From Sphagnum compactum (Eukaryota; Bryophyta; Sphagnopsida; Sphagnales): a stretch of 64,000 nucleotides of DNA. Below, in pieces: positions 49,473-60,130 of the stretch (positions are counted from its first letter, which is position 1; each line of letters begins with the position of its first letter). The notes under the pieces were generated by a model that saw only the letters and a list, made by a program, of their open reading frames with translations, ran no database searches and was not told the DNA's origin. The stretch lies in assembly GCA_965153455.1 (NCBI GenBank), contig OZ234500.1, positions 16,057,579 to 16,121,578 on the forward strand, read 5' to 3'. A program made the translations under genes and the position numbers.

Positions 49473-52012
49473 TCAGTACTCCTGCTTCAAAATTTGTGGC
49501 ACACTGAAAGGCCTATGCTCTTCATTCCATTTCTGTAGGAACTGCTTTGCTGCTTCATACATAGACCAACAGATAGCAGCTGCAGGTGTGTGGAAAAGAA
49601 CCCGTGCCCTCACACCGCGCAAGAGTGCAGCTGGGCCTTCTTGATTGATGATCCTGCGAGCTGCTTCTATGACTGATCCACTACTGTATCGCTCAGCCCC
49701 ACACACCCCCTGTCAATTGTAGCCCACATTCATTTTGTCAAATCCATGACTGTAATTGTGTGCTGAATTCATAGTCTTCAGAATTCATGAATCAGAAAAT
49801 GTGAGTTTGTGCAAACTAGTCAAAGATGGTTTGACTTAAAAGTTCATGACAAATCATTCCAGACAGTTCTGATATCAGGACAAGACTACTGATCTACTAG
49901 TAGTAGACTGCTGCTATTTCCAGCTCAACCTACCAAAACCCCAATACACCTACATTCAGAAGCAAAAATAGTCTCCAAATTCAGAAATAGGTCTTCCTGG
50001 GCATTATGTTGTTTTGTCTAAAAGCTGCTTCCCCCTGGTATACATTATAAAATTATCAGTGCAGGTGTGCAGAATGAAGGGAGTCCCTCTTCACAACGAA
50101 TTTGAGAGAATAGTAGTACCTGGCATTGCAACCTTGTTTTGATCACATCAAGAGGGGTAGTAACAGCACTTGCTAAAGCACCAGCCACCCCACCTGCAGT
50201 TAGGTGGATTGCCAGATGTTCCTCACTAGCGTACTCGGGATATAGCTCTCCAAGAATCTGCATTCATGCCACATCATATATCAATATAAGACCCCTAAAG
50301 TTCTGTTGTTCAATTGTCGTTCATCTTAGATCTTCAGCTGACCTTCAACACTGCAAACAAGTGAGACTGATGCCTATTGTATCCTGGCCAGCATCCATCA
50401 AGTCAAGACACTGTAATAGTCCAGAAGAGCTGATGCAGATTGATTGACCTGGGTTTTAAAAAAACACACCAAGTTTCCTAAACTTCAGGGATAATCTGAT
50501 ATACATCTGGATGTTGAACCACTGCATTGAAGTCTATGACCTTGCAGGCCACTTGCACCTCCATTTAGATTTCACAAAACGAAAAGAGAAAAATCACCCA
50601 GTCAGTTGAGAGAGTTATGAGACAGCAGCCTGATCACTGGAGGATATTGGGTCAATTTATCCTTGAGACAGACCTAAGGAGCATCATATTTTCCTTTGCA
50701 CATTTTCCAGTGCAACAAAGCTTACACATCAGAGTGCATGGGATTTGATTCTGATGGGAAACAGCAAAAGCTCTTCTCTCTGTTATGGCAGAAGGTTTAG
50801 GGTTTAGGGTTCTCTGAGCAATGGAATGGGCATCAATTTCATTTTATGAAGCTCTCACTCTCAGTTCTCAATCTGAAGTGCCTGCCACTTATGTTCTGTC
50901 GGGTCTGAAACCCTTAGAAGCTAGAGTAGGGGAGGGAGAGATCCATCGTCCACTTTACACCAGAATCCCCAAACTGAATACCAAGTCCTCAGGAGAGATC
51001 AGTTGAGAACAGAATGTGGGGACTCAAATTTCCACCCTGGCAAACTGACATCAAGCAGTCCCAATTGCATAATCAAGTCCTGGAAGTTATACGGGCACAA
51101 AGAACTTCTTCCAAGAGACATGTATTGCCAGAAGAAAATTAAGGTTCCAGGTTGCTCTAGGAATTCTTGGTCATTGCTCCCAGAATTCAGTTTTGCTTTT
51201 GCTGAAAAGAAGGTGCAAAAGGATTTCAGCTTCCAACACTGAGACTCTTCTCTCACCTTTTTTCCTGCCTCATAAGCTGCAAAATGAACAGCAGTGAAGG
51301 GGATGTTCATCAGCACGGTTGTCGGGTACGATTTGTAAAATGCATGCACTCCTTCCTCCTTGAGAATCCGCTGCATGCAATCGAACACTCCTCTGTAAGG
51401 ACTCCGCCGCAGTTGCAACCGCTGCTTCACAACATCCATGGGTGTAAAGACTGCATCACTGGCCACTGTTGCACATGCCCCAGCCATGGCATGCAAGAGA
51501 GGGTGATGTCCCACACGATTGCCCCCTAGCTTCTGCTTCACAGTCTCATAGACAGCAAAATACACTGCATGTGCAGGTCCTGCTCCCAAACCCATGGCTC
51601 CTATTCCTCTGTACAAGCCCATGGGTCCCTCTTTCTTGACAATTGAGCAGAACGCCTTGTACACTCCCCTGTGCCCGAAACCTCCTGCGCTCTCCAGCAT
51701 CTGCATTCGCGTCTTCACGAGGTCCACAGGGAACATTGCCATGTGCTCCACCATTCCAGCTACGGAACCCGCCAGCATGTATTGCGGAAAACTGAGACCG
51801 TCGTGAAGCTCATGGCGAGCCGCCATCCGCTGATCCTCCTCGTGTTGTTGTTGCTTTTCCTTTTGTTCTTCCCATTCTCCTCTTCCTACATGTCTTTCTT
51901 TCGGTTGTAGAATCTCTATGTGTGTAGGGGCCATAGATTCTCCTCCATAGCTTGTAGAGGCGTGCGGATTGTTGGCTAAGAAGCCCCGCTCGCGCAACTT
52001 CGCATCTGCCAT
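49473..52012 (-). CDS. Mitoferrin-like mitochondrial iron carrier (SLC25/MCF family)
   Basis: Inner-membrane carrier of the mitoferrin group, which imports iron for Fe-S cluster and haem synthesis. Minus-strand exons are 52012-51257, 50257-50120 and 49709-49473, with GT-AG introns of 999 and 410 bp, both phase 0, giving 376 aa. All three carrier repeats are present, with signatures PVDLVKTR (95-102), PMDVVKQR (191-198) and PLDVIKTR (287-294). Repeat 1 begins 'YMLAGSVAGMVEHMAMFP'; the EHMAMFP phrase is typical of mitoferrins. Repeat 2 contains 'SYPTTVLMNIPFTAVHF', also mitoferrin-like. About 75 N-terminal residues are hydrophilic and Glu/Gln-rich, longer than the carrier core needs. The start is the first ATG of the open frame (MADAKLRERG). 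Metal specificity is inferred from family resemblance. A minisatellite abuts the start codon upstream. Confidence 0.94.
50795..50812. repeat. Short telomere-type repeat inside the carrier gene intron
   Basis: GGTTTAGGGTTTAGGGTT (2.5 copies of the plant telomere unit TTTAGGG) within intron 1 of the mitoferrin-like gene. On the transcribed strand it reads AACCCTAAACCCTAAACC. Confidence 0.85.
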
Positions 52013-52015
52013 CGT

Positions 52016-52925
52016 CTCTCGCTCCTGATTCTCAGAACCGTAATTCCTCTCCAGCGGCAGAGTTTTGCACTCGTTTCCTGTTGTGTTCGTGATTCTCCAA
52101 ACCCTAATTCCTCTTCAGCAGCAAATTTTGCACTCGTGTCGCGTCCTGTGCTCTTTGATTCTCCAAACCCTAATTTCTCTTATGCGGCAAATTCTTTGCT
52201 CATTCTAATTCCTCTTCAGCGGAAATTTTTTGCATTGGTTTCGTGCTGTGCTCGCGATTCTCCAAATCCTAATTTTTCTTCTGCGACAATTCTTCGTTCA
52301 TTTCGCGCTGTGCTCGTAATCCCCCGATCCCTAATTCCTCGTCAGCGGCAAAAATTTTGCACTGGTTTCGTGCTGTGCTCGTGATCCCCCGATCCCTAAT
52401 TCCTCTTCTGCGGCAATTTTTCGCTCGGTTCCTGCTATGCTTGGGATTCTCCAACCCCTAGTTTGTCCTTTGCGGCAAATTCTTCGCTCGTTTCGTACTG
52501 TGCTCCTGATTCTCCAAACCCTAATTTCTCTTCTGCGGCAAATTCCTTGCTCTTTTCGTGCTGTGCTCATGATTCTCCAAACCCTAATTTCTCTTTTGCC
52601 GCAATTCATCGTGCTGTGCTCGTGATTCTCCAATCCCTAATTCTTCTGCAGCGGCTAAACTTTGCACTCGTTTCGTGCTGTGCTCGTTATTCTACAATTT
52701 CTCTTCTGCGGAAAATTCTTCCCTCGTTTCGTGCTGTGCTCGTGATTATCCAAACCGTAATTCCTCTTCAGCAGCAAAACTTTGCACTTGTTTCTTGTTG
52801 TGATCGGGATTCTCCAACCCTAATTCGTCTCCAGCAGCATAAATTTTCATTCGTTTGGTGCTGTGCTCGGGATTCTCCAACCCTAATTTCGCTTCTGCGG
52901 CAAATTTTCGCACTTTTTGTACGTT
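52016..52925. repeat. Minisatellite of about 15 telo-box units at the carrier gene 5' end
   Basis: Unit of about 60 bases: GATTCTCCAAACCCTAATT, then TCTTCTGCGGCAAATTCTT, then GCTCGTTTCGTGCTGTGCTCGT. CCCTAAT-type anchors recur near 52100, 52159, 52267, 52327, 52393, 52455, 52517, 52579, 52634, 52754, 52818 and 52880; diverged copies lie at about 52037, 52207 and 52691. It runs from just upstream of the mitoferrin-like start codon away from the gene, so it must hold the 5' leader, the core promoter or both. AAACCCTAA matches the telo-box known from plant promoters. Frames in it (52463-53017 plus, 52331-52633 minus) are repeat-derived. Confidence 0.9.
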
Positions 52926-52980
52926 GTGTGTGTTCAGAATCGACTTCCCGAGAAAAAAAAAGCTTGCCAAACGAACAGAG

Positions 52981-53230
52981 TTTTGGGGCCTCGACTGAGA
53001 TCTTGATCGAGATGTGAAAGTCAACAGCAGCAGGTCGCAAGTGCACAGATTGTTAGCAACCCTAATTCGAGATTCCCAAATTTATGCGAATCCCTCAGCA
53101 ACGATCCCGACCATGTTTTTGGAGATCTCGATTGAGATCTTAATCGAGGTGTTACAGTCAACATGAAGTTACTAGTCCAGGAGATTGTTAACAACCCTAA
53201 CTCGAGATCCCCAAATTTATGGGAATCAGG
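52981..53230. repeat. Tandem duplication of about 136 bp beyond the minisatellite
   Basis: GAGATCTTGATCGAG..GTCAACA at 52997 recurs as GAGATCTTAATCGAG..GTCAACA at 53134. Each is followed by GATTGTTA.CAACCCTAA, TCGAGAT.CCCAAATTTATG and GGAATC/CGAATC. The AACCCTAA element is again present in both units, so this may be an older relative of the adjoining minisatellite. Confidence 0.8.
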
Positions 53231-53254
53231 CCATAAGCAGTTTTGAGCAAATTA

Positions 53255-53375
53255 TCATAGTACCTTTTCAGGTTCGGCAATAATAAAATTATTTTTTAAA
53301 ATGCCGAATTATTTTAGAAATTATTGGTTTGAAATGTTGAATTTTAAGGAAATTTTAATAAGGGAAAAAATGCAA
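53255..53375. repeat. Dispersed repeat family B, copy 2
   Basis: Diverged colinear match to 43480-43605 (shared ACCTTTTCAGGTTC and TTTTAAGGAAATTTTAATAAGGGAAA-type segments). It begins immediately after the 136-bp duplication. Confidence 0.6.
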
Positions 53376-53379
53376 AATT

Positions 53380-54570
53380 TGGCGGAAACCTAATTTTTTC
53401 ACATAAAATTCCAAAATTCAAGAAATTATTTTTTAAACTGTCCAAGAGGATTTTAAAAATAAAATAATTAATGGGCACCTGAGTGCTGAAACTGGTAAGG
53501 TTCTACAATGTTTCAAAGAAAAAAATCATAGGGCAAAAGTCGCGAATATGGAGCCTTAACTGATGGTTCTCAAAAAATCAAAAGAACTTATTTGACCCAT
53601 AATCACCATTTAAAAAAAAACCCAAAGAAATGGTCAAAGAACTTACCCCAAACCATTGGCCATTTTTTGCCTGTTTTTTTCATAAAACCCACCAAAAATT
53701 TATTTACAAACACATCATTGATTCGAAAAATGTACAAAATATTAGATTAACAAATTTTTTTTTTTGAAAGGATGTCAAGTTGATACAAACTAGATGTCAA
53801 AATCTCTCCAACTTAACATCGAATCAAATGCTTGTAATAGGTTAGCCATGGCAATGGGGGGGGTGCGTCACGAAAGGGTGAAAGTTGGGAATTAGTTAGG
53901 CCTACTATTATTATCCAATTTAAGATGCAAAATGCTTGCATCCTTTACAACATAATTAAAAATTTTTGACAAAGAAAAATAACCAAGACAGAAAGGGGGA
54001 GGACCTTCTGGCCATTTGAAGTTGCAAATCGCATTGACATAATTGCATAAGAGCACAAACATGTTAAGAACATATTAGCTTGTTTGTTTGTGTAACATTC
54101 AAGTACCTCAATTGCTAAAGGGAAAAATTGATGGGGTGTTAATCACAATAATCATTATTTTCGGTTTGAGTTGCATTAGAGTTAACAAATCCTTGAGTTG
54201 TGCAAGATTGGAGAATTAAATACACATGCATTGTATCATTATGACAATGTCAATTAAAATACAAATTCTATCTTTGATGATCGAGCACAAGAGGTCTAAA
54301 CAGTACCAAACCACTGAGGTGCACTGGTACATCACCAAGGACTTTTCCAACGGTAGCAAGGGCATGGGGCCGTGGTGTGGGAAATCTCATCATGACAAAC
54401 AAAACAAACAAAGCACCTTCCAGCTTGATAGAAATAAGAGACCCGGCATTGAACTGTAGGTCTCCTGCATTTTGAAGTTTGCTGACAATTTTGCAATATA
54501 ATTCTCCAGATGCCTCACATAGACATTAGTATTTCAGTGGCATTATATTATTCACAAATAAGTAACTTAT
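53380..54570. other. AT-rich intergenic DNA
   Basis: A/T homopolymers and no supported gene. The plus-strand frame at 54226-54459 shows no domain I recognise. I see nothing else. Confidence 0.5.
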
Positions 54571-54574
54571 AGGA

Positions 54575-55600
54575 GTTCGTTCAACACAGAACTTGTACCA
54601 AGTTTTTTTCTTGAAACACTATATATACGTCATTTATAGATAATATGCTCTGACAGCTGCCCAGAAGATCAGGTTGGAACAATGGGCGACTTATTAACGT
54701 ATGACTCGGGGATTCAGTTGGACACGACGAGCAGTCGTTAGACCACTCATTCTCTTGAACCGGTTGCACTGACGAGCCCATTCTCTTGTTGTTGAGGTGA
54801 CCGTAGTTCGTCGTCTTGGCAGAAAGGCTGACTATATATGAATGGGTCAAACTTCAGCAGCTATGTTTGCCTTCAGAATTTGCCGCCTAGGGAATGAAGC
54901 GCGAGCTGTTCCGGACTTCCTCTTCGCGCCTCATGACGTCTAAATCCTCTAGTATTAAGCACCTGGAAAATGACGAGATCCACTACAAATTGTTCCCATG
55001 CAGTTCCACAACCAATTGGACGAGAGAAAGAAAAGCAAGGATGTCGGAAGAGAAGTTAGACCCACTTGTTAGACCCACTTGACATAATTGATCACATTCA
55101 AAGTTGCAACGTACTTTTTCATGAGAATTATTTGTGAAGGATTGGTTGATCTTCTGAAGCTCTATATCAAGCAACCGCTCACACGCCACGACCTGGAAGT
55201 CAAGGTACCATTCAGCTGCTTGCAGGCTGTCTGTCTGATCATTGTGAACACCATATTCCTCATGAGACAATTCGACCTGATCACCATCTCGATTAAGATG
55301 CAATACTGCTACTGGTCGACATCCTCCTGCAAGTCGACAGAGGCGTCGTATAGCAATGTAAACGTTCACACCCCCCGCTCCCCGGCTCAACATTACGTGA
55401 AGTACGTTACATGACTTTAGGGGCCTTGAGGGACTGTTGTTGTGCATGTGTCTCACTACGAAGTGTTGCAGAACGAAGCTGACGGATTTGAGCCATGATG
55501 AAAGTGTAATTAGGTCTTGACTTCCCCATGCATTCTGCAGCAGCTCGTTAACTGGAATAAGTACACTCAAAATACAAAGGAAATTTCTTTCTGAGCTGGC
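54575..55600 (-). other. GC-richer island with a 195-codon minus-strand frame, unknown
   Basis: Composition rises sharply between about 54650 and 55600. The longest open frame (55570-54983, minus, 195 codons) has an ordinary residue mix and no AT-type bias. It overlaps antisense to a shorter plus-strand frame at 55088-55414, and another minus frame follows at 54850-54581. Phrases such as 'HNNSPSRPLKSCNVL' and 'EEYGVHNDQTDS' vaguely recall receptor-kinase catalytic segments, but the HRD and DFG motifs are absent, so I do not call a kinase. It could be a pseudogene or a piece of a retroelement. Confidence 0.25.
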
Positions 55601-55619
55601 GCATGCAGATGCAGATAAC

Positions 55620-56635
55620 TAGCCAGCTTCAAAGTGATCTCCTTCTTCAACTGAAAAGAAAAAAAAACTGTCAGTAATTCCTGCTACAACAATTCCTAGT
55701 ACGCCTTCCAGGCTGTAATAAGTTTAATGTCCAACAACCAATTACCATGGCTCTTGCAAAGAGGAAACAAGAACTACAAATTACTGCAAGTGCCACCACC
55801 AGCTGGGCCTCCAACAATCATAAAACTTTGCAGCAAAAAGCGTGAAGCTTCAAAGCAAAAAACGCATGAATATTACTATTATATATTGATCCAGAGGCTA
55901 CAATGACAAGAGCGCAGTAAGCAAACCCAGCTGCAGGTTTAAGGCTGTGTCACAGAATACGCTGCCCAACACCCTGAGAACGCGTTTTCTTTGGGCCCGC
56001 GTACAAAAACGGGAAAAAAACCGCAGTCTCTAGACCTAGACCTGCGGCTGCCCTAGCCTTATAGAATCAATTTTGAAAGTGTACATGTGTCTCACTCCAT
56101 TACGTTTTTGTACGTTCTGCTTTTGAAATACCAATGTATTTTCCATTTTTTAGGCTGACCGAAATAACACATAATAAGTTCTCTGTGACCTTGCTTTTGG
56201 GGAAGATGAGATTATGTCTGGAAACTGAGAACCGTGATCAAATTCAGTTTTCAGATGGAGCTTTCCAAATGAAATCTTGATATAAGCTGTTGTTAATTGC
56301 AATGGATCCTAGCTGGTCATAATGCATATTCAGTTCGCACACACTCCCATTCACCACCAACCCAGATGTTCAAATGGATCTACACACCATCTGGAACAGT
56401 AGTTGCAAATGATGAAAGTCCTTCGTTGTTAACTCGGAAATTTTACTAGATTCCAATGTAATCCCCTTGATATGAAAATGGAGGTGTCTAGCCCTTAAGA
56501 ACTGCTCCCACTGTTAATGAAAGCAGAAATTACAAGCAATTCACTGAAGGATGGAATGCTCATGCAAGAAGAAAGCCTTCACACGGTAGATCAGGGTCAG
56601 AGGACAGGACCTTCAGATGAAAAGGAATGTTCACA
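55620..56635. other. Intergenic DNA, mixed composition
   Basis: Moderately GC-rich to about 56060, then AT-rich. No open frame above background and no repeat of note. Confidence 0.45.
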
Positions 56636-56639
56636 ATCA

Positions 56640-56850
56640 GGGTTTTCTTTTTCAAATTCCTCAAGCAGGTGCACTGGCTAGGATCATCAGCATTAATTAA
56701 CAGTAAATGGCAACTGTCCTGGTGGACTACTAGATTTTTTTGGAATCCTGCCTAGTTCTGGCGACCTGCAGGAACACGGTCTAAATCTGGTGATTTCTAA
56801 GTTTTTTTTCTCAAGGTACGGCGATTTTTTAATAAAATTCTTAAAAAGCC
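56640..56850. repeat. Dispersed repeat family A, GC-richer copy
   Basis: Colinear with 29295-29500. It reads CAAATTCCTCAAGCAGG, then GCATTAATTAACAGTAAATGG, CAACTGTCC, TGGCGACCTGCAGG and GGTCTAAATCTGG. It keeps CG/CNG-type cytosines that are T or A in the other copy. No coding region is seen. Confidence 0.7.
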
Positions 56851-57029
56851 CTTTGTTGGATTTGGCAGCCCTTTCTTTTTGTCTCCAGGTTGTGAAAATT
56901 CGTTAAAAAAGAGAAAAACATTGTTCACAATGTGGTCTCCACAGGGATTTGCCCACTATAGCACAAGTTGCCTGCCAAAAACACAAACACCCAAAACCAC
57001 CCCAAGAGGGTACATTCATGATTGGGTCT

Positions 57030-57990
57030 AAATGTCAGGAACAAATTTCAGGACATGCTCAAAAATTGCTATTTCAGTTCAGGACTTGCCAATAAGGACA
57101 GTTATGTCATGTAAGACCTACTATTTGAGAGGGATTATTTTTCAAACTTTGATTAACCATGCCTATTTTCATGTAGGTCCTCCGTTTGAGCTATATAGTC
57201 TTGTTAGGTTCGAAGTTTTATGCACTGGCCTCATTGTATGCGCAACTTTCTTTTCAGCTTTTGTGAACAATGTTTGAGCTTTATTGTATATCTTCCTTTG
57301 CATGAAACCTTGAATTATTTTTTCAAGTGTTGTGTTGTTTTCACATACATTGTGAGCTATGTTTTTTTTAGCATTATGTTAAGTTGTACTATTTTGTATA
57401 GTTGGGAGGTCAAGTTTACCATAGCTCATGATGTACTTTGGTTTGTTGAAAATAGAGGTTTGACAATTGGAGGGATTGATATTTTCAACTTAACAAATGA
57501 AGAGATACCAACTCATCAAATTGATGAAGTCTTTGGGTACAATGAATGGGTACAAATATGACAAAAAGGTTAGTGTTGAGGTTGATAAGAGTATTGTGGA
57601 ACTATACATAAAGGTTACAAGGAAGCCAAAACCAACGGACAAATCAACAAAAGCTTGGTGCAAGGTGTCATGTTTTGGTTTAATAACACCCAACTTGATT
57701 GGACAAAATACGTTGTTCATTGTGACAACTACAACACCAACTTGAAAGAGACAAAGGTAGTTATTCATCTTGCTCAGCAAGTAAGAAGTGGTGTTGTTTA
57801 GGAAGGCTCGCGAGCTTCGCAACCCCCTAATTGTAAACGTGAAAGGTTTGTGTCTGAAGTTGTTCATGGACAAATTGGGACCAAAATCAAGGGTTGTCAA
57901 ATTTCAAATGAAATAAATAGTAACTTATTGAAGTTGTAAGTGGGCCCTAAATGGCAAGTTGAAGAGATTCAAGGTTATGAAGATCTTTTG
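57030..57990 (+). pseudogene. Decayed plus-strand reading frames, family unknown
   Basis: Frames at 57032-57277, 57220-57561 and 57497-57745 overlap in different phases, and protein-like text continues with stops to about 57990. The part around 57420-57560 ('AHDVLWFVENRGLTIGGIDIFNLTNEEIPTHQIDEVF' in pieces) looks like real former coding sequence. I do not recognise the family. A degraded transposon protein is the likeliest explanation. Confidence 0.25.
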
Positions 57991-58699
57991 CAAGGTAAGT
58001 GATTAATTTTGGGAGTTGTTAAAAAGACCATTTATGTTGTGGCTACACAAAATGATGAAACATTTTGTGTTCCAATGTTGGTTTGATGAAAGATTTTGAA
58101 AAATCTGTATGTGATATGCATGATAATACACATGTTTAGTTTCAAAGTGATGTGTCTTTTCAGGTAATGAATGTATGTCTTTCTAGCATTTTTGAACATG
58201 ATTTGAAATATTCATTTCAAATCAAGGAATGGGTGTTTAACACTAAAAGGCATCAAGTGTCAAAACTAAAAGATCCAAATTTTTTTTTTGTTGATTAGAT
58301 AGTTAAAGTAGATGCTTTTATTTTTAAAGTCTGAAAGTGTCAAAAACATGAAGAACCATAAGAACAAAAGCTAAAGGAAAAGTTTAAGTTTGACTTTCAA
58401 ACAAGGAACAAAACTATGTGATTCAAAAACAAGAATTAAAAACAAGAACACAAAATGTGCAAGACAAACATGAAAACGAATATTTATTATGCTAACATAT
58501 GCAAACATGAACATGAAAAGAACATGACAAGACTATGGTGTAAGATCATGCTTAAGATTAATGTTGAACAAACTAAAGGAAATGAAAGGTTTTACTTTTA
58601 TTTATACCCCTTTGGAAACGTAATTCAAAAAAGCTTCTAAAGAAGTTTCTATGTGCACATCAAGTAAAGAAGCTTCTTGAAAACCTCCCTAATTAAAAG

Positions 58700-58965
58700 T
58701 CAATAATGAATTATCTAAAACTTAATTGGAAGTTAACTAGGATTTAACTAGGAGTCAATTGGGAGTTAGTTGGAGCTAACTAGGACTTAACAAAGAGTTA
58801 ACTAAAAATGAACTAAGAGTTAACTAAGAATGAATTAAAAATGAACTGAAAATGAACTAAAAGTTAATTAAAAGTGAACTAAAACTTAACTAAGAATGAA
58901 CTAAAAGTGAACTAAACTTAACTAGAAATTAACTAAAAATGAACTGAAACCAAATTAAAAGTTAG
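58700..58965. repeat. Short-unit degenerate tandem array (AACTAAAAGTGA-like)
   Basis: About 20 imperfect copies of a 10-14-base word such as AACTAAAAGTGA, AACTAAGAGTTA or AACTAGGACTTA. Near 58728-58770 the copies are richer in G (AACTAGGAGTCAATTGGGAG); later ones are richer in A, so the array has a compositional gradient. Confidence 0.75.
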
Positions 58966-59954
58966 GTACAAGTTTATTATAAGTCATGGATGAATATTCA
59001 AATGAATGAACCCCATGACATTAACGTCCATACAGAAAGGAAGAAGTTTAAAATAACACAATGTGAGTTTGAAGTTAGAATGTTTCAAAACATAGTTAAG
59101 AAAATGCCAGAAGAGGGGTGGCATGTTTGGCTTATACCCATAGCATATATTTCATGATCTTAATTATAAATTAGACTTTAGTGAGAATTAGCTTCCAAGT
59201 AAATTTAATTTCAAGATCAATGAATGTCTTGTTTGTGCATAGTGGTTTCCTTATAATGATTTTATTATTGCTAGTTGTGTGCACACATACCACATATCTT
59301 GCATGTTGCATTGTTGGATTTCACACATGTTGCAAGAAAAAGTTTCATCAAAATTTGCTATTGTCTATCAGGATTCGGCCATTGAGTGAAAATATTTTAA
59401 CATCGTTTAAAACATAATCACCAATGTGCATGTCATGGCTATGAAAATTGAAGGAGAAGGTTGCCATTGCTTTTGGTAAATTTTTGTTTCAAGCTCTTGA
59501 ATTTGTATTTTGAAATCAAGGATTTAGGTTCGAATTAAATGTTTGTAAATTTAGGTCAATTTGTTTGCATTATTGTTCAATTAGCTCAAACGAAACAATT
59601 ATACTCTTGGAAACACATTTTGCCTTCTAGTTGGAACTTAATTAGAAATCAATTTAGACTACATTCTTGAGAGTTAATAACAAGTTTAGCATGAGTTTAT
59701 TAATTTCCATAACAAGTCCACCATGAGGTTGGACTATATTTCAATATTGCCTTTAAGTCCTTTATTGAATCCATTCAAAGTTCATTAGCAATTTAGCCTA
59801 GCAAAATTGTGTCATTCAAATTCAGTATAAGTCCATGGGAAGTCCAGATGGAAATTATAATTCTTTCATGTCCAATCTTTTACCCATTAACTTCTTGGTT
59901 CATGCAAGATTCTTAATATTCCAAAAACATTTAGGTTTATGATCCTTAAAGTTA

Positions 59955-60130
59955 TGTTCATTGCCTTTGTGATATTCCATCTTTGATGTCTTAAATTGCT
60001 TTTATGGTCATGTTGCATTTCCTTTTCCTTGTTTATGATGTCCTCAATTGCCTATGTGGTCATGTTGCATTTCCTTTTCCTTATTCTCTATGTCCTAAAT
60101 TGCCTTTGTGGTCATGTTGAATCTTTTCAC
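59955..60130. repeat. 52-bp tandem repeat, three copies
   Basis: GGTCATGTTGCATTTCCTTT starts at 60006 and 60058, and the diverged GGTCATGTTGAATC at 60110. This gives an exact 52-base period. Each is preceded by ATGTC(c/t)T(a/c)AATTGC(c/t)T.T. Confidence 0.85.

Noticed and set aside
50821-51242. Plus-strand frames within the mitoferrin-like gene
   Set aside because: They lie in intron 1 of the minus-strand gene and show no domain.
52463-53017. 184-codon plus-strand frame and its minus-strand counterparts
   Set aside because: Translation of the 60-bp minisatellite; periodic residues, no start context, antisense to the carrier leader.
54983-55570. Receptor-like kinase call for the 195-codon frame
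   Set aside because: Only vague phrase similarity; no HRD, DFG or glycine-loop motif is present in any frame.
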